Below are positions 1-10,438 of a DNA stretch of 26,013 nucleotides, piece by piece. The notes beneath the pieces are model-generated. The model was not told where the DNA came from. It worked only from the letters and a program-made list of their open reading frames with translations, and ran no database searches. This DNA comes from Chromera velia (taxonomy: Eukaryota > Sar > Chromeraceae). Made by a program: the position numbers and the translations under genes. Location: contig JAHBMJ010001794.1 in assembly GCA_018398765.1 (NCBI GenBank), positions 1-26,013 of the forward strand. The letters are read 5' to 3'. Every line of letters begins with the position of its first letter. The first letter of the stretch is position 1.

Positions 1-32
<32 letters not shown>

Positions 33-94
33 CACACACACACACACACGCATGTGCAGACACACACACACACACACACACGCACGCACGCACG

Positions 95-126
<32 letters not shown>

Positions 127-235
127 CACACAGACACACACACACACACACATGCATACACACACATACATACATACACACACACACATACACACACACA
201 CATACACACACAGACACACACACATGATACACAAA
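1..235. repeat. (CA)n microsatellite, left edge
   Basis: Almost pure CA dinucleotide repeat with scattered interruptions (GCACGCACG, CATGCATA, CATACATA). It runs off the left edge, so its full length is unknown. It ends about 30 bases beyond the stop codon of the minus-strand LRR gene, so the 3' untranslated region of that gene, if longer than this, would be a (UG)n tract. The reading frame through it (Thr-His repeats) is not a gene. Confidence 0.97.
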
Positions 236-266
236 GGTTTTTCTCGCGCAGTTAGCGCGTAGAGAG

Positions 267-3200
267 TTAGCAATTCACTACGTCAGGCCACCCCTTCCTC
301 AGGACCGCTTTCGCTGGTTCTCGAATTTTGTTATCTCCGATGCTGACTTTGGAGAGAGAGGGGATCCTTCCTGACCCTAGGAGGTCTGCCAAACTCTCAA
401 CCACTCCCTCGGAGAGGTTGTTCGAAGAAACGTCGAGATGCTCCAATGGTGGGGGGCACTTGCTCTTCCAGGCATCGGTTAGTGCCTTCAGCCCCTCGTC
501 AATGAGGGAACAATGAATGAGTTTCAGGGTGCTCAAGCGGGGGAGCTTCTCTTCGTCAAGAGTAGCAGAGAGCGCCCCTGCCTGCGTCTCAAGGCAGACA
601 TCATTCAGGGTCAGCTCGGACAGGGAAGAGAGCTTCCCACTCCCAAGCCCTGCACAGAGGCAGAGAAGACCAGGGACGTCCCCAATGGTTCTCACCTTCA
701 AAGCCTGCAGTTTGTTCAGGTGCGGGGAGGCTAGGGAGACGCAGAACGCTGAGATCTTCACGGGCACATTGGGATCATAGGTTGCAAGCTGGAAGGAGAC
801 ATCAATGCTTCGCAACGAACCTGCGTGGGGAGAAGCGAGGCTCAAGGCAAGCGCTTGGCATTCCTGAATTTGGGCTCCTACCAGCCTCACGTCTATTTCT
901 GTGAGAGACGGCACTTTGCCCCCACGGATGAGGGCAGCGAGACAAGAAGAGGTTCTACGACGACCGTCAAGCACCGGAAGTTTTCGAAGGGACGGGAGAC
1001 GACCCTGACCCCGATGCAACGCTTCGAAGAATGCCTCTTCTGTTCTCTGATGGGAGAACGGAATGCAAATTTCCTCGAGGACAGCCATGCCCGCCCCCGA
1101 ATGTGTCAGTGCCCCCCCCAATTCTTCTGCACTTCTTTGCATCAAAGTACTGTGCCATTCAGATGACAATTTTTGCAGATATGAGACGCGGCCCGACCGG
1201 ATGGCTTGGGCAAAACGAGACAAAGGGATTTCAGAATCGCTTTTCAGATCCTTTAAATCCATCTCCAATCTCATCATGGGAGGGGGAGAACTCCCAACAC
1301 AGAGACCTTCACACAAAGCGGAAAGCAGCTCTGTGCCAGGCCAACCCAACCTCACACGTCGCAGAGACGGGGCCTTCCCCGTGCTCAAAACCGCTCCCAG
1401 CTCTGCCCCCCCTTCCCCACCCCCACCATCATCCGCGAAGATCACGTCTAAATCAAGGTCCTCGAGCAACGGCATACCCCCCCCACCCAGACCCTCTGCC
1501 AGACCGACAAGCCCCCCTTCGGGGTTTTCGTCATCATCGGAACAAAGCCATTTGAGCTTCAACTCTCGGAGAGAGGAAGCCCCCCCGGACCCCAGAGCCC
1601 TCCCTAGAGACGACACTGGGGCGGATCGGAGGTCACCATAGTAGAAATCGAGATGTATCTGCTCAATCCTCGGAATTCCCCCCTCCCTGATCATCACGGC
1701 AAAGGCATCCACAGCCTCATCATACCTTTCGCTCTCGTCTAAATCAGAAACCATGACCTCAATTGTCCGGAGATCGGGGGTCTTCCCGTCTGCCATGGCT
1801 CGGAACAACGACCTCACAGAATCATTCGGGAGGTCAAAGAATTCATTCAACCTCAAACGGGTGAGGTGAGAGACGCGACCGGCACTCACTGCGTTTGCAA
1901 GCGTGCGAATCGTTCCCCCCTCATCTATCTCCCCATCCTCTCCCACTACAAGCTGCCCGTTTTTTGACAGATCGAGATCTTCGAGGAGAAGAGCCGGGGC
2001 CTCGGAGTCCCCGAGAGCGTTTGTGAATGCTGCTGCTTCCTGGGAATTAATGTCGTTACCAGCAAGGTTGAGCACTCGGAGTCTCGGGAAACGACCGGCA
2101 GCCACAACAGCGGCGGCGGACACACGGTCAGGCGCCTCCTCAACCCCCAGTCTCTCGTCAAACAGACGGTTCTCACTCAAGTCTAGTTCTTCCAACTCCG
2201 TCAGTCGGTCTGTCGAGAGCAACGCTGTAAGTGGGGCGTAGTCTCTCTGCGTTTCTTCTGATTCTGAGTGTGTGAGTTTGTTCTTTTTCAGAATCAGAAC
2301 GCGGAGAGACGGCACTGCACCCGGCTCACAGAGCGCAGCCGCCAACGGCTTGAACCCCCCCGCCCGCACTTCATTCTCTGCGAGATCAAGCGTCTGCAGA
2401 GAGATAACTTTCTTTGCCTTCAACACCTCTGCCAGGGCCTCCACCCCCTCTTTCCTCGCATCTGTGCGAGCGAGTCGGAGGGACTGCAGAGGAGCACAGA
2501 GACCCTTCGCAAGCGCCCTCACCCCAAAAGGGCCAAGGGGATTGTCACTCAGGTCCAGGCTCAACAGGATTGGGAGCCAGCGGGCAGCAAGGACAAAGCT
2601 GAACGACTCCATGGACGGCCTGCGCAAGCTGTTTTCTGCGATCGAAGCAGAGAAGCAAAATCGGATTAGGGGGAGCCTTCAGGAAGTGAAAATCAGTTGA
2701 CATTGGAGATTCACCCCAACGTGGGGAGCTATAGTGCATGAGGGTGGATGGATAGATTGGATAGCGGGCAAGTTGTGATGGCAAGAGGAACGGTGGAGGG
2801 GCAAAAAGCAAAGAAGCGGGGGACTATTTAGAAAGCAGCTGCTTGCATTTTTCTTTCAAAAGGAGACGTTCCAACACAGCTGCTTTGAACATACAGGCTC
2901 TCAATGGGATGGAAATTCTGGAGAGGAGATTACAGTACAGAATGGGATCCGTGATTCAATTTGTTTGCCACAGACGCATGTGACTGAGAGCGCTTCAATG
3001 CAGTGAGTGGGGTAAAAAAATACATCGCCCCTTTGAGTGTCTGAGCAGCATCCACGACGAGAAAAGCACAAAACACAAGAAAGACCCACCTCTGAGGTCG
3101 AGGCACTCCAAGGAGGGAGGGAGTGACTGGAAGAAGATCGTGGAATCATCAAGGTCACATTCTGCACTTACACGCACAGAGCAAACAGCCACTCGATCAG

Positions 3201-5449
3201 CATACTCGATCAGCGGAAGGAACCCAAATTTCAGGCATCAACAGAAGGAGAGGAAAGAAGTCGCTATCGGAGCTGTTTTACAACCGCGCAATAATTTTCT
3301 TCGCAGGGCGCCCCGGTGTCCCCTCCCTTTCATCCTTCCGCCGCACACACCCTTCGGCTTCAATTTTTCTGGACACACACACACACACACACACGTGCTG
3401 ACAGACGCACACGCCAGGCGTCCATTTTCTCAGAGACCCCCGCTGCTTGCAATGGAGGCTGACATGCAAACTGACTCTGAGCAAGAAGGGTCTTCAAAGG
3501 GGTGCCAGCCGCCCCCCCCCCCGCCCCCCCGTTTGAGGAAGGCCGCCAGGACGGGCAAGGTGGAGGGAGTGCAGACCCCTGGACCTGCGTGCATGCAGAC
3601 ATAAGGGNGGGGGGGGGAGAGAGAGAAAGGAAGAAAGAAGCTTTGTTCTGCACGGTTCTCAGTAAAGGAGTCACACGTCCCCCCCGGCACAAAAGAAATT
3701 AAATGCAAAGAAAAAGAGAGGAGAGAGAGAAAGATGGAGAACAAAAAAAGAGGGAGAAAGCAACGCAACAAGAGCCGGACTGTATCAAAAAGACAGCAAG
3801 GTGAACAGCAGAGACAGACTGGCGTCAGCTGACCGCATATGAGGGTCTCAAGAGAGGAAGGCCCCGAGGGAAGGGAGGAGAGGAGTAACTTCAGTTTCCG
3901 TGCACCCAGAGAGAACTCTGCATGGAACCAACAGAGGTACATCAGAGAAGTAGAAACAAACTCCTCGGACTAGGCACGTGCATGTCTGTGGACCCTCCAC
4001 GCAGGCATCGCGAACTGTGGCGACGGAAAGTCCTGAGGGAGCGAAACGAGCAGAGATCAAGATGACAAGGAGAAAAGCAGCGCAGCACGACAAGGCAAAA
4101 GGAGAACAGTGACAGACAGCGACACCTACAGTCGCACGTTTGTTTCCTCAACTTTGAAAAGTTTCCCTTCTCTTGTTCCACAAGCAGAAAGGAAGCAGGA
4201 GAGCAAGCAAGGGACGAAGAAAGCAACAGATAGAAGGACGGACGAAAGAATCGACGAGCCAAGGAAGGGCAATACTACCGCAAGGGAAGGAGAGAAAAGG
4301 CAAACGCACCTGAGAGGTCGAGAGATCTGAGGGCTAAGGGAGAGCGTCCCTGCATGCACGTAGACGTGTGGATGGATGGAGAGCTACACAGCGACTGTCA
4401 GACAGCAAAGAAAGGTCAAGATTGTGCGCGCTCGTGACCTTCAAAACGTTCCCGAGCAGTCGCATTTCAATGGCAACTGCCAAGGTGAACAAACATGAGT
4501 AGACAGACCGGCACTTAATTTTCTTTCCGTTACGTCAGGATAAATTCAGGAGGACTCCAGACCACGGAAGGGAAGGAGGGACAGTTGAAAGGACAGCCAG
4601 CTTATTGGCCAACACGAACAGGCCGACAGATATTCAGACGGCAAAAGCGAGAAGGGTCATTCAAACAGCCAGACCATTTTACAGTATGTCAGTCAACAGA
4701 TTTGAACGGAAAAACCGGCACTGACAGTCGTTCAGGAAAAGAGGGAACCCCCAAATTTTGTTCTCTCATCTACCCCACCGTTCTCATGAAATGCAGAAGG
4801 ACGCATCCCAACCCGAACCCTTCCCTTTTGGAGCACAGGGCGGAGATTTGCTGCAGAATCAGGAAGGAGGCAGGATCCACCTAGGAACGGGGACACTCAA
4901 ACAGAGGAACGCCCCCCTCTCTTTTCCCATTGGTACACGTGGTCAACAAGAGGCGTCATGTGAGCGTATCAATACATTCCAGATGAGAAAAAAAAAGTTG
5001 GCGCACGGAGCCACGTCCCAGCTAAAAGTAAAGTTCGATTTTCACTAGAAGGGCTTCCCGAAAAGAACAGACGGTGGCCGCAATGTCAACACACCCGCAG
5101 CTCCAAGCTGATCACAGCAGACAAATTTGTTTTCAGAAGGTATGGGGCGTGCATTTAGCTAGGAGAAAGAAAGGCAGCCTTACACGGAAACGCAGACACA
5201 CGACAATGTAATCACTCACCTCCGCAGTTGGAGGGGTGTGACCAAAGGCAGCTGAAAGCACTGCATCTTCAGTATACACCGACTGAGCTCCCGTTCCCTG
5301 GGCCCCCAGTTCTTCCTCTGCACACAGGCAGCACAGAAATAAAGACTGCAGTTCAATTTGATTTTCCCAGGACAAGTTGAGGGGAGACGGGGAAGAGATC
5401 CTAACCGACCTGGAGCGTCTCCTCGAAACTTTGTGGCTGGTTGGGCCAT
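267..5449 (-). CDS. Leucine-rich repeat protein, six exons, 900 aa
   Basis: Exons on the minus strand: 5449-5410, 5317-5220, 4349-4310, 3917-3834, 3161-3090, 2635-267. All introns are GT-AG and all phases close. The start is ATG at 5449 in a good context (AAAAATGGCC). Residues 1-46 are non-repetitive; LRRs run from about residue 47 to the end. Exons 3-5 restore motifs across junctions: LRSLDLS|EFSL, SLETLIC|ECDL and SLECLDLR|ENSL. Exon 6 gives LLSLDLSDNPLG, LQTLDLAENEV, LEHLDVSSNNLSEG and many more. The 28-residue ribonuclease-inhibitor-like units suggest a curved protein-binding scaffold. No signal peptide, membrane segment, NACHT or kinase domain is visible, so it is probably soluble; partner and role are unknown. 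Exon 6 alone has no ATG at its open-frame start, and a branchpoint-like CTAAT plus pyrimidines precede 2635. An in-frame ATG at 4355 could be an alternative start. Exons 4-6 are the surest; exons 1-2 rest on phase and splice signals. Confidence 0.82.
3373..3760. repeat. Simple repeats within intron 4 of the LRR gene
   Basis: A short (CA)n run at 3373-3394, a C-rich tract at about 3512-3528, a G-tract containing the only ambiguous base of the window (N at 3607), and purine tracts (GAGAGA, GGAAGAAAGAAG, AAAGAGAGGAGAG) at 3610-3760. All lie in the intron 3162-3833. On the sense (minus) strand the purine tracts read as pyrimidines. The N sits in a G homopolymer, probably an unresolved length rather than real sequence. 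Confidence 0.85.
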
Positions 5450-5830
5450 TTTTCCTCTGGCTCTTCTGGAGCTGCAATTCCTAGTTGAAATGAAGGGTGA
5501 GAATCAAGACAGATGATGTGCAAAATCCTCAGCCAAAGAGCCTGTCAGAGAGCGTTGGCAAAAAAATTTAGAGGTGCAATGCATGATAATGCGTGAGGTG
5601 CACGAGCTGTCAGACAATTAATTTAAGGCTGCATCGGCACGGCTCGGCACGGCTCGGCAATGGCTCGCGGCCATGCATGAGCATGCATGTGCGCGGCGCG
5701 GCGGATTTCGGCGGCGCGCAGAAATTCGCATGCAGAGACGCCGGTCATGCATCGACTGCGCGTATACATGTCCGATTCAACAGGATTCAATGCCACTTCA
5801 TTGATCTAAGTTGCGCCCAGTGTTTCTAGA
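5450..5830 (-). promoter_or_regulatory. Region upstream of the LRR gene with ATGCAT/GCATGC cluster
   Basis: Non-coding sequence directly upstream of the LRR start. Between about 5575 and 5770 it holds repeated ATGCAT and GCATGC palindromes (for example CCATGCATGAGCATGCATG at 5670-5690), a short tandem GGCACGGCTC at 5637-5660, and GC-rich GCGCGGCGCGGCG. No TATA box or transcription start can be assigned. A promoter role is inferred only from position and from the recurrence of the same palindromes in the other intergenic regions. Confidence 0.35.
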
Positions 5831-5839
5831 GCAGCCTTG

Positions 5840-5990
5840 GTGAGCACCGCCGCTGCGCCGCGGTGCCTGCCCAAGCTTTCCGCGGGGCTAGTGCCGCGGT
5901 TCTAGCCTACTTCTGACCGTTTGCCACCCCGTGGTGACAACCGTACCTCTCAGGATGCAAGTCGAGGCCCGACAGTAGACCATAGGGTGA
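5840..5990. other. GC-rich run of hairpins, possible structured RNA
   Basis: Several perfect short inverted repeats stand close together: GCACCGC/GCGGTGC (5844-5850 with 5860-5866, 9-base loop), CCGCGG at 5880-5885 and 5894-5899, GGCTAG/CTAGCC (5886-5891 with 5902-5907), CCAC/GTGG near 5922-5935, GTCG/CGAC near 5960-5972, and GGGTGACCC near 5987. No known RNA family is recognised, and strand and ends cannot be set. The sharp switch to AT-rich DNA after about 5990 marks the right limit. Confidence 0.25.
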
Positions 5991-6560
5991 CCCAAAATAT
6001 AAATCCCATCCTATTCTATATAAGCCGGTTAAGGCGTTTTAAGAACAAAATGACTATTAAGTCAGGTAATAAAAAGAAAAACTGTACATACATCATCAAC
6101 TAAATCATCAATTGAACTATTATTCAATATTAGATTCAATAACCCTCAATATATCTAAATGAGTGTTGAACCGCCATACCTGAAGTACCCGCCGCCATGT
6201 GTGCCAGCTTATAGATTGATGAGCCATGCCGAGCTGTATGCATGCATGTGCATGCTTCTTCATGCAATTTGAATTAATTGTAATCAATAGTAGTATGCTC
6301 ATAAAACGTGATGAGATGAAACGGCTGAACAATGAAAGGAACGGGAATATGCAATACATCCCGTCCTTCAGTCTTTCCTTGTAAGAAGACCTTAAGAGAC
6401 TCTTATGATAAGCTTCTAGTTGAGAAGATCTAGTGACTTCTAGGGTCTTTCAATGAGTAGTAATAAAAATGAATCAAACTATATTAAAATGATTATTCAT
6501 GAATGTACACACCATGAAACATTGTTCAGCATTGTCAAATATAATATTAATGAATCAAAT
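5991..6560. other. AT-rich intergenic island, no gene seen
   Basis: AT-rich sequence with only short, unpatterned reading frames. It contains an exact TGCATGCA at 6239-6246 within a run of ATGC palindromes (6237-6256) and a small palindrome TAAGAG-A-CTCTTA near 6391-6403. No coding, tRNA or transposon signature is visible. Confidence 0.6.
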
Positions 6561-7163
6561 CACAGATCTGACAGAGAAAAGAGGGAAAAGGCAGGGGTCC
6601 CCTCGGTCTCGGTCTCGGCCTCGGTAGACTTTCGTCCACCACGGGGCTGTAGCTATTCATTGGGATACACTCCTCCGGAGTCAGTCTCATACCCCATATA
6701 CATGTCTGCTCCCCTTTCCACTGGGGCAGTCTAGCAAAACTTCAGTTGTGTAGGATGTCAAATCTACTTCCCTGACTATACTTCTCCCCCTCACCTCTGC
6801 CTCTACCACATAACAGTTCCATTTGACTATCACTGTCTTGAAGCCCACCCTGCTTTATGACTTGAAAGCCTGAAACAGTTCTGTCATGCTCGAGGTCTCT
6901 CCCGCCTTTCCCCTCTCAGTCGTCTGTTGTACACCATGTCCAGCCCCAGACAAACAATATGACTGAGTCTGGTGTTCCAACTAGTTCCAACAGTCGCCGC
7001 AGTACTGTAGAGCACCCCCACCCTCCCATCTATCACCACCCTTTCCTTTTCTCTCATATCTCTCTCTTCCCTCATCTTTTCCTTTCTCTTCCTCTCTTTT
7101 CTTTCTCTTTATCCTGCCCAAAGAAAATCAGACCTGCTGCTTGGTACCATTTATTGCGGTCCC
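6561..7163. other. Intergenic, no gene seen
   Basis: Mixed-composition sequence with a short TCGGTC-type repeat near 6600-6625 and pyrimidine-rich stretches (7020-7110). The reading frames present are short and show no family resemblance. I see no splice-consistent exon set. Confidence 0.55.
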
Positions 7164-7708
7164 AAGCCTACCAGTGGTTCCTCCTTTCCCAACCTTCTTA
7201 GCATGTCAGCGTCTCCCTCTTTGCATCTCATTCCCTCCCCCCTCACCTATACCCTAACCATACCACTGACATGCCATGCTGACCACCGCTTTATCAATCA
7301 CGACGGTCTGCAGCTAGGAAAAAACTTCCTCTTTCGAGCAGTGAGGGAGAAAACCTAGCTTTTCCTTCCCCTTTTCAGCTCTTCCCATGCACTCTCTATT
7401 TCCGTTCAGTCAGTTTCCCCGGCCCCTTCCTTCCCTTTCCCACCCTTTCTGACCAGAACAGGAGCTAGGGAAGGTTTAACAATCATTTCTAGTCTGGTCT
7501 TTTGATATACCAGCCTGTTTGACTGTCACAGCCGACCGAAAACTTCCGATTTGGCACCTGGAAGAAACAGTCGCCGAATTCTTAGCGCTACACAGTAACT
7601 TTATGCCCTCCCGTTTCCCTATCTCCCTGTATTTCTTCTTTCCCCCTCCCTTCGCAGCGCCTCAGGGGAAAACCTCCAGGGACACGGAGGGAAAAACCCC
7701 CGATTGAA
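7164..7708. repeat. Diverged direct repeat, left copy
   Basis: About 545 bases matching 8305-8810 in the same orientation, with many substitutions and small gaps. Shared landmarks in order include CCAGTGGTT, CTCACCTATACCCTA, GTGAGGGAGAAAACC, CCCTTTTCAG, GGGAAGGTTTAACAATCATT, TCTTTTGATATACCAG, GAAGAAACAGTCGCCGAA and GCAGCGCCT. It begins after AAGCC and ends at CCCCGATT, where the purine tract starts. There is no long reading frame, so it is probably a non-coding dispersed or duplicated element. Confidence 0.9.
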
Positions 7709-7878
7709 GAACGAAAGAAAGAAAGAAAGAAAAAAAAAAAGAAAGATGGAAAGAAAGAAAGAAAAAAAGAAAGAAAGAAAGAAAGAAAGAAAGAAGGAAA
7801 AAAAGAAAAAAAGAATTTTCAAAGAGGAAAGGAAGGAACGTAGAAAGGAAGGAAGGAAGGAAGGAAGGAAGAAAGAAA

Positions 7879-7911
<33 letters not shown>

Positions 7912-8027
7912 AATAAATAAATAAAGAAAGAAAGAAAGGAAGGAAGGAAGGAAGGAAGAAAGAACAAACAAACGAACGAACGAACGAAAGAAAGAAAAAA
8001 AGAAAGATGGAAAGAAAGAAAGAAAAA

Positions 8028-8059
<32 letters not shown>

Positions 8060-8244
8060 AGGAAAAAAAGAAAAAAAGAATTTTCAAAGAGGAAAGGGAG
8101 GAACGTAGAAAGGAAGGAAGGAAGGAAGGAAAGAAGAAAGAAAGAAGAAAGAAAGAAAGAAATAAATAAAGAAAGAAAGAAAAAAAGAAAGGAAGGAAGG
8201 AAGGAAGGAAGGAAGAAAGAAAGAACGAACGAACGAACGAACGA

Positions 8245-8276
<32 letters not shown>

Positions 8277-8304
8277 AAAAAAGAAAGAAAGAAAAGAAAG
8301 AATA
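7709..8304. repeat. GAAA/GAAG polypurine tract with internal duplication
   Basis: About 600 bases of nearly uninterrupted purine on the plus strand (GAAA, GGAA, GAAAAA units, plus AACG and AATA variants). It contains an internal duplication about 261-265 bases apart: GATGG occurs at 7745 and 8006, and GAATTTTCAAAGAGG at 7813 and 8078. The long Phe/Ser/Leu frame on the minus strand and the Lys/Glu/Arg frame on the plus strand follow from the repeat and are not genes. Such mirror-symmetric purine tracts can form triplex DNA. Confidence 0.95.
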
Positions 8305-8810
8305 AAGCCCTCCAGTGGTTTCTCCTTTCCTAACCCCCTCAGCATGTTAGCGGTTCCCCCATTGCTTCTCTTTCCCTCCCACCTCACCTATACCCTACCC
8401 ATACCAGCCAACATGCTACACTGACTGCCGTTTTTTCAGTGAGGGAGAAAACCCAGCTTTCCCTTCCCCTTTTCAGATCTTCCCACTCCCTATTTCCGTT
8501 TTGTCAGTGTCCCCCATTGAAAATTTCCTTCCCTATCTCATCCCTACTGATCTGACCAGAACAAGAGCCAGGGAAGGTTTAACAATCATTTACAGCCCAG
8601 TCTTTTGATATACCAGTCTGCTTGACTGTCACATGCAGCCGACCAAAAACTTTCGTTTTGATCGGCACCCGGAAGAAACAGTCGCCGAACTCTTAGCGCT
8701 GTCTGGAGTCCTTCCATTTCCCTTATCCCCCCCCTTTCTTCTTTTATTCCCTTCCCTTGCAGCGCCTTAAGGTAAAAACTCAAAGGAAACGGAGAAAAAC
8801 CCCGATTCAA
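8305..8810. repeat. Diverged direct repeat, right copy
   Basis: Second copy of the sequence at 7164-7708, same orientation, about 506 bases, beginning AAGCCC and ending CCCCGATTCAA. It starts directly after the purine tract. Unlike the left copy it is not followed by GAAA repeats. See the left copy for shared landmarks. Confidence 0.9.
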
Positions 8811-9167
8811 TACAAGTACTTTATCTGTTAATCCGTCTGTTTCTCTTTTTTCCCTTCAAAACACCAGGCTGAGCCAACAACAGAAAAGACAGAGAGAAAG
8901 AGAAAGAGAGAGGGACAAAGAGAGAGAGAGAGAGAACGATGGATAGACATAGAGAAAGAAACCGAGACTTTGAGATGAACAATGAGAAAAACGAAGAGAA
9001 ACAGAGAAAGTCATAGTAATAAAAAGTAAAAAAAAAAGGAAAGAAGATAGGAAGAAAGAAAAAGGAAAAAAGAGAAACGGAAAGAAGGATCTTAAAAAGA
9101 AGATCAAGGGAATTCATCTCCTTCTTTTGCATGATTGTTGCCTCTTTCTCTGAGACAGCGCAAGAGA
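8811..9167. repeat. Purine-rich stretch (GA)n and AAG-rich
   Basis: Purine-rich on the plus strand, with GAGAGAGAGAGA at about 8917-8935 and A/G-rich sequence at 9020-9090. It has no gene-like reading frame. The strand bias is the same as in the tract at 7709-8304. Confidence 0.75.
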
Positions 9168-9345
9168 GATGTATACATATGCGTATGTTTATGTATATGT
9201 GTGTGTGTGTTTGTGTATGTATTGTGGTGTGTATGTGTGTATGTATATGTATGTGTATATGTCTATGTGTGTGTATATGTGTATGTGCATACGTATATGC
9301 ATTTATGTGTGGGTAAGTATGTATGTACGTGCATGTGTACTATGT
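9168..9345. repeat. (TG)n / (TATG)n microsatellite
   Basis: Imperfect TGTATG/TGTGTG repeat on the plus strand, about 180 bases. Three overlapping Cys/Val/Tyr/Met frames pass through it and are artefacts of the repeat. Confidence 0.93.
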
Positions 9346-9740
9346 GTGTCTTTTCTTTTTTATGGTTGGTTTATGTATTTACAGTAGGGACGTCAGAAGG
9401 ATGGTAATTATGTAGTGTTGCGACCACCGTGGGTGCGCTGTCAGTGGAGACGGGACGCTCTGCCGGGCGACTTGGACGTACAAAATAGTCAGGGAAACAG
9501 TTAGAATTTGGGAGCGTTGAAAGATGCGGGAGCGATTGTGGAAAGGAATTAGAGTTTTTGCCGTACCCTTTTCCCTAATTACCATCTTCCACTCCCTCCC
9601 TCTCCTAATGATCACTCCTCGCTACCACTTCTTTTCCCTGCTCTAATTTTTTTTTTTTTCCTTCCGCCTTTCCAGCCTCCTTCACTCTTTTCTATTTTTC
9701 TCTATTCGTTCTTTTTTATCATTTTTCTCCCTCTTTTTGA
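9346..9740. other. Intergenic, no gene seen
   Basis: Mixed sequence followed by pyrimidine-rich DNA with a T homopolymer near 9648-9660. No coding or RNA feature can be supported. Confidence 0.55.
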
Positions 9741-9870
9741 TTCTTTCAGGATTTCCGTGTGCGTATGTGTCTCTAAGTCTTCTGTCTCCTCTGTCTTTCT
9801 GTCTATACTTCCTTTCTGTTTGTCAGTATTCCCGTCTCCCTTCTTTCTCCCTCCTTCCCCCGCCCTTTCT
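9741..9870. repeat. Left flank copy beside the TCTG array
   Basis: The segment 9790-9860 resembles 10783-10875 in the same orientation. Both contain TGTCTTTCTGTCTATACTT, then TTTCTGT, then CGTCTCCCTTCT, then CTCCCTCCTTCC-like sequence. A weaker match extends upstream, with GTGTGCGT preceded by CTTTC in both. Because the sequence is pyrimidine-rich, only the first 19-base match is strong evidence. Confidence 0.6.
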
Positions 9871-9991
9871 CTCTCTCTCTCTCTCTCTTTTTTTTTTTTT
9901 TTGTCTGTCTGTCTGTTTCAGAGTCTCTATCTGTCTGTCTGTTTGCTACTGTGTTGGTCTGTTTGTCTGTCTGTGTGACTGTCTGACTGAT

Positions 9992-10024
<33 letters not shown>

Positions 10025-10355
10025 ATCTGTTTGCTAGTCTGTCGGTCTGTCTGTCTGTCTGTCTGTCTGTGTGACTGTCTGACTGACTGACTGACTGGCT
10101 GTCTGTCTGTTTGCTAGTCTGTTAATCGGTCGATCTGTCTGACTCTCTGTCTGTTTGTCTATCTGTTTGCTAGTCTGTTGGTCTGTCGGTCTGTCTGTCT
10201 GTCTGTATGACTGTCTGACTGTCTGTCTGTCTGTCTGTCTGTCTATCTGTCTGCTAGTCTGTCCGTCTGTTTGTCTGTCTGTGTGACTGTCTGACTGTCT
10301 GTCTATCTGTCTGTCTGTTTGCTAGTCTATCGGTGTGTCTCTCTGTCTGTGTGAC

Positions 10356-10398
<43 letters not shown>

Positions 10399-10402
10399 AA
10401 GA

Positions 10403-10438
<36 letters not shown>

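Noticed and set aside
1031-1641. Plus-strand open frames of 174 and 192 residues
   Set aside because: Antisense shadows of the large LRR exon, Pro/Ser-rich because of the leucine codons on the other strand.
3140-3604. 154-residue plus-strand open frame ending in Pro-rich sequence
   Set aside because: It runs through the (CA)n and C-tract repeats in an intron of the minus-strand LRR gene.
7662-8387. 241-residue minus-strand open frame rich in Phe, Ser and Leu
   Set aside because: It is the translation of the GAAA/GAAG tract; no family character and no independent start.
9131-9407. Small Cys/Val/Tyr-rich frames that look like cysteine-rich peptides
   Set aside because: They are translations of the TG/TATG microsatellite.
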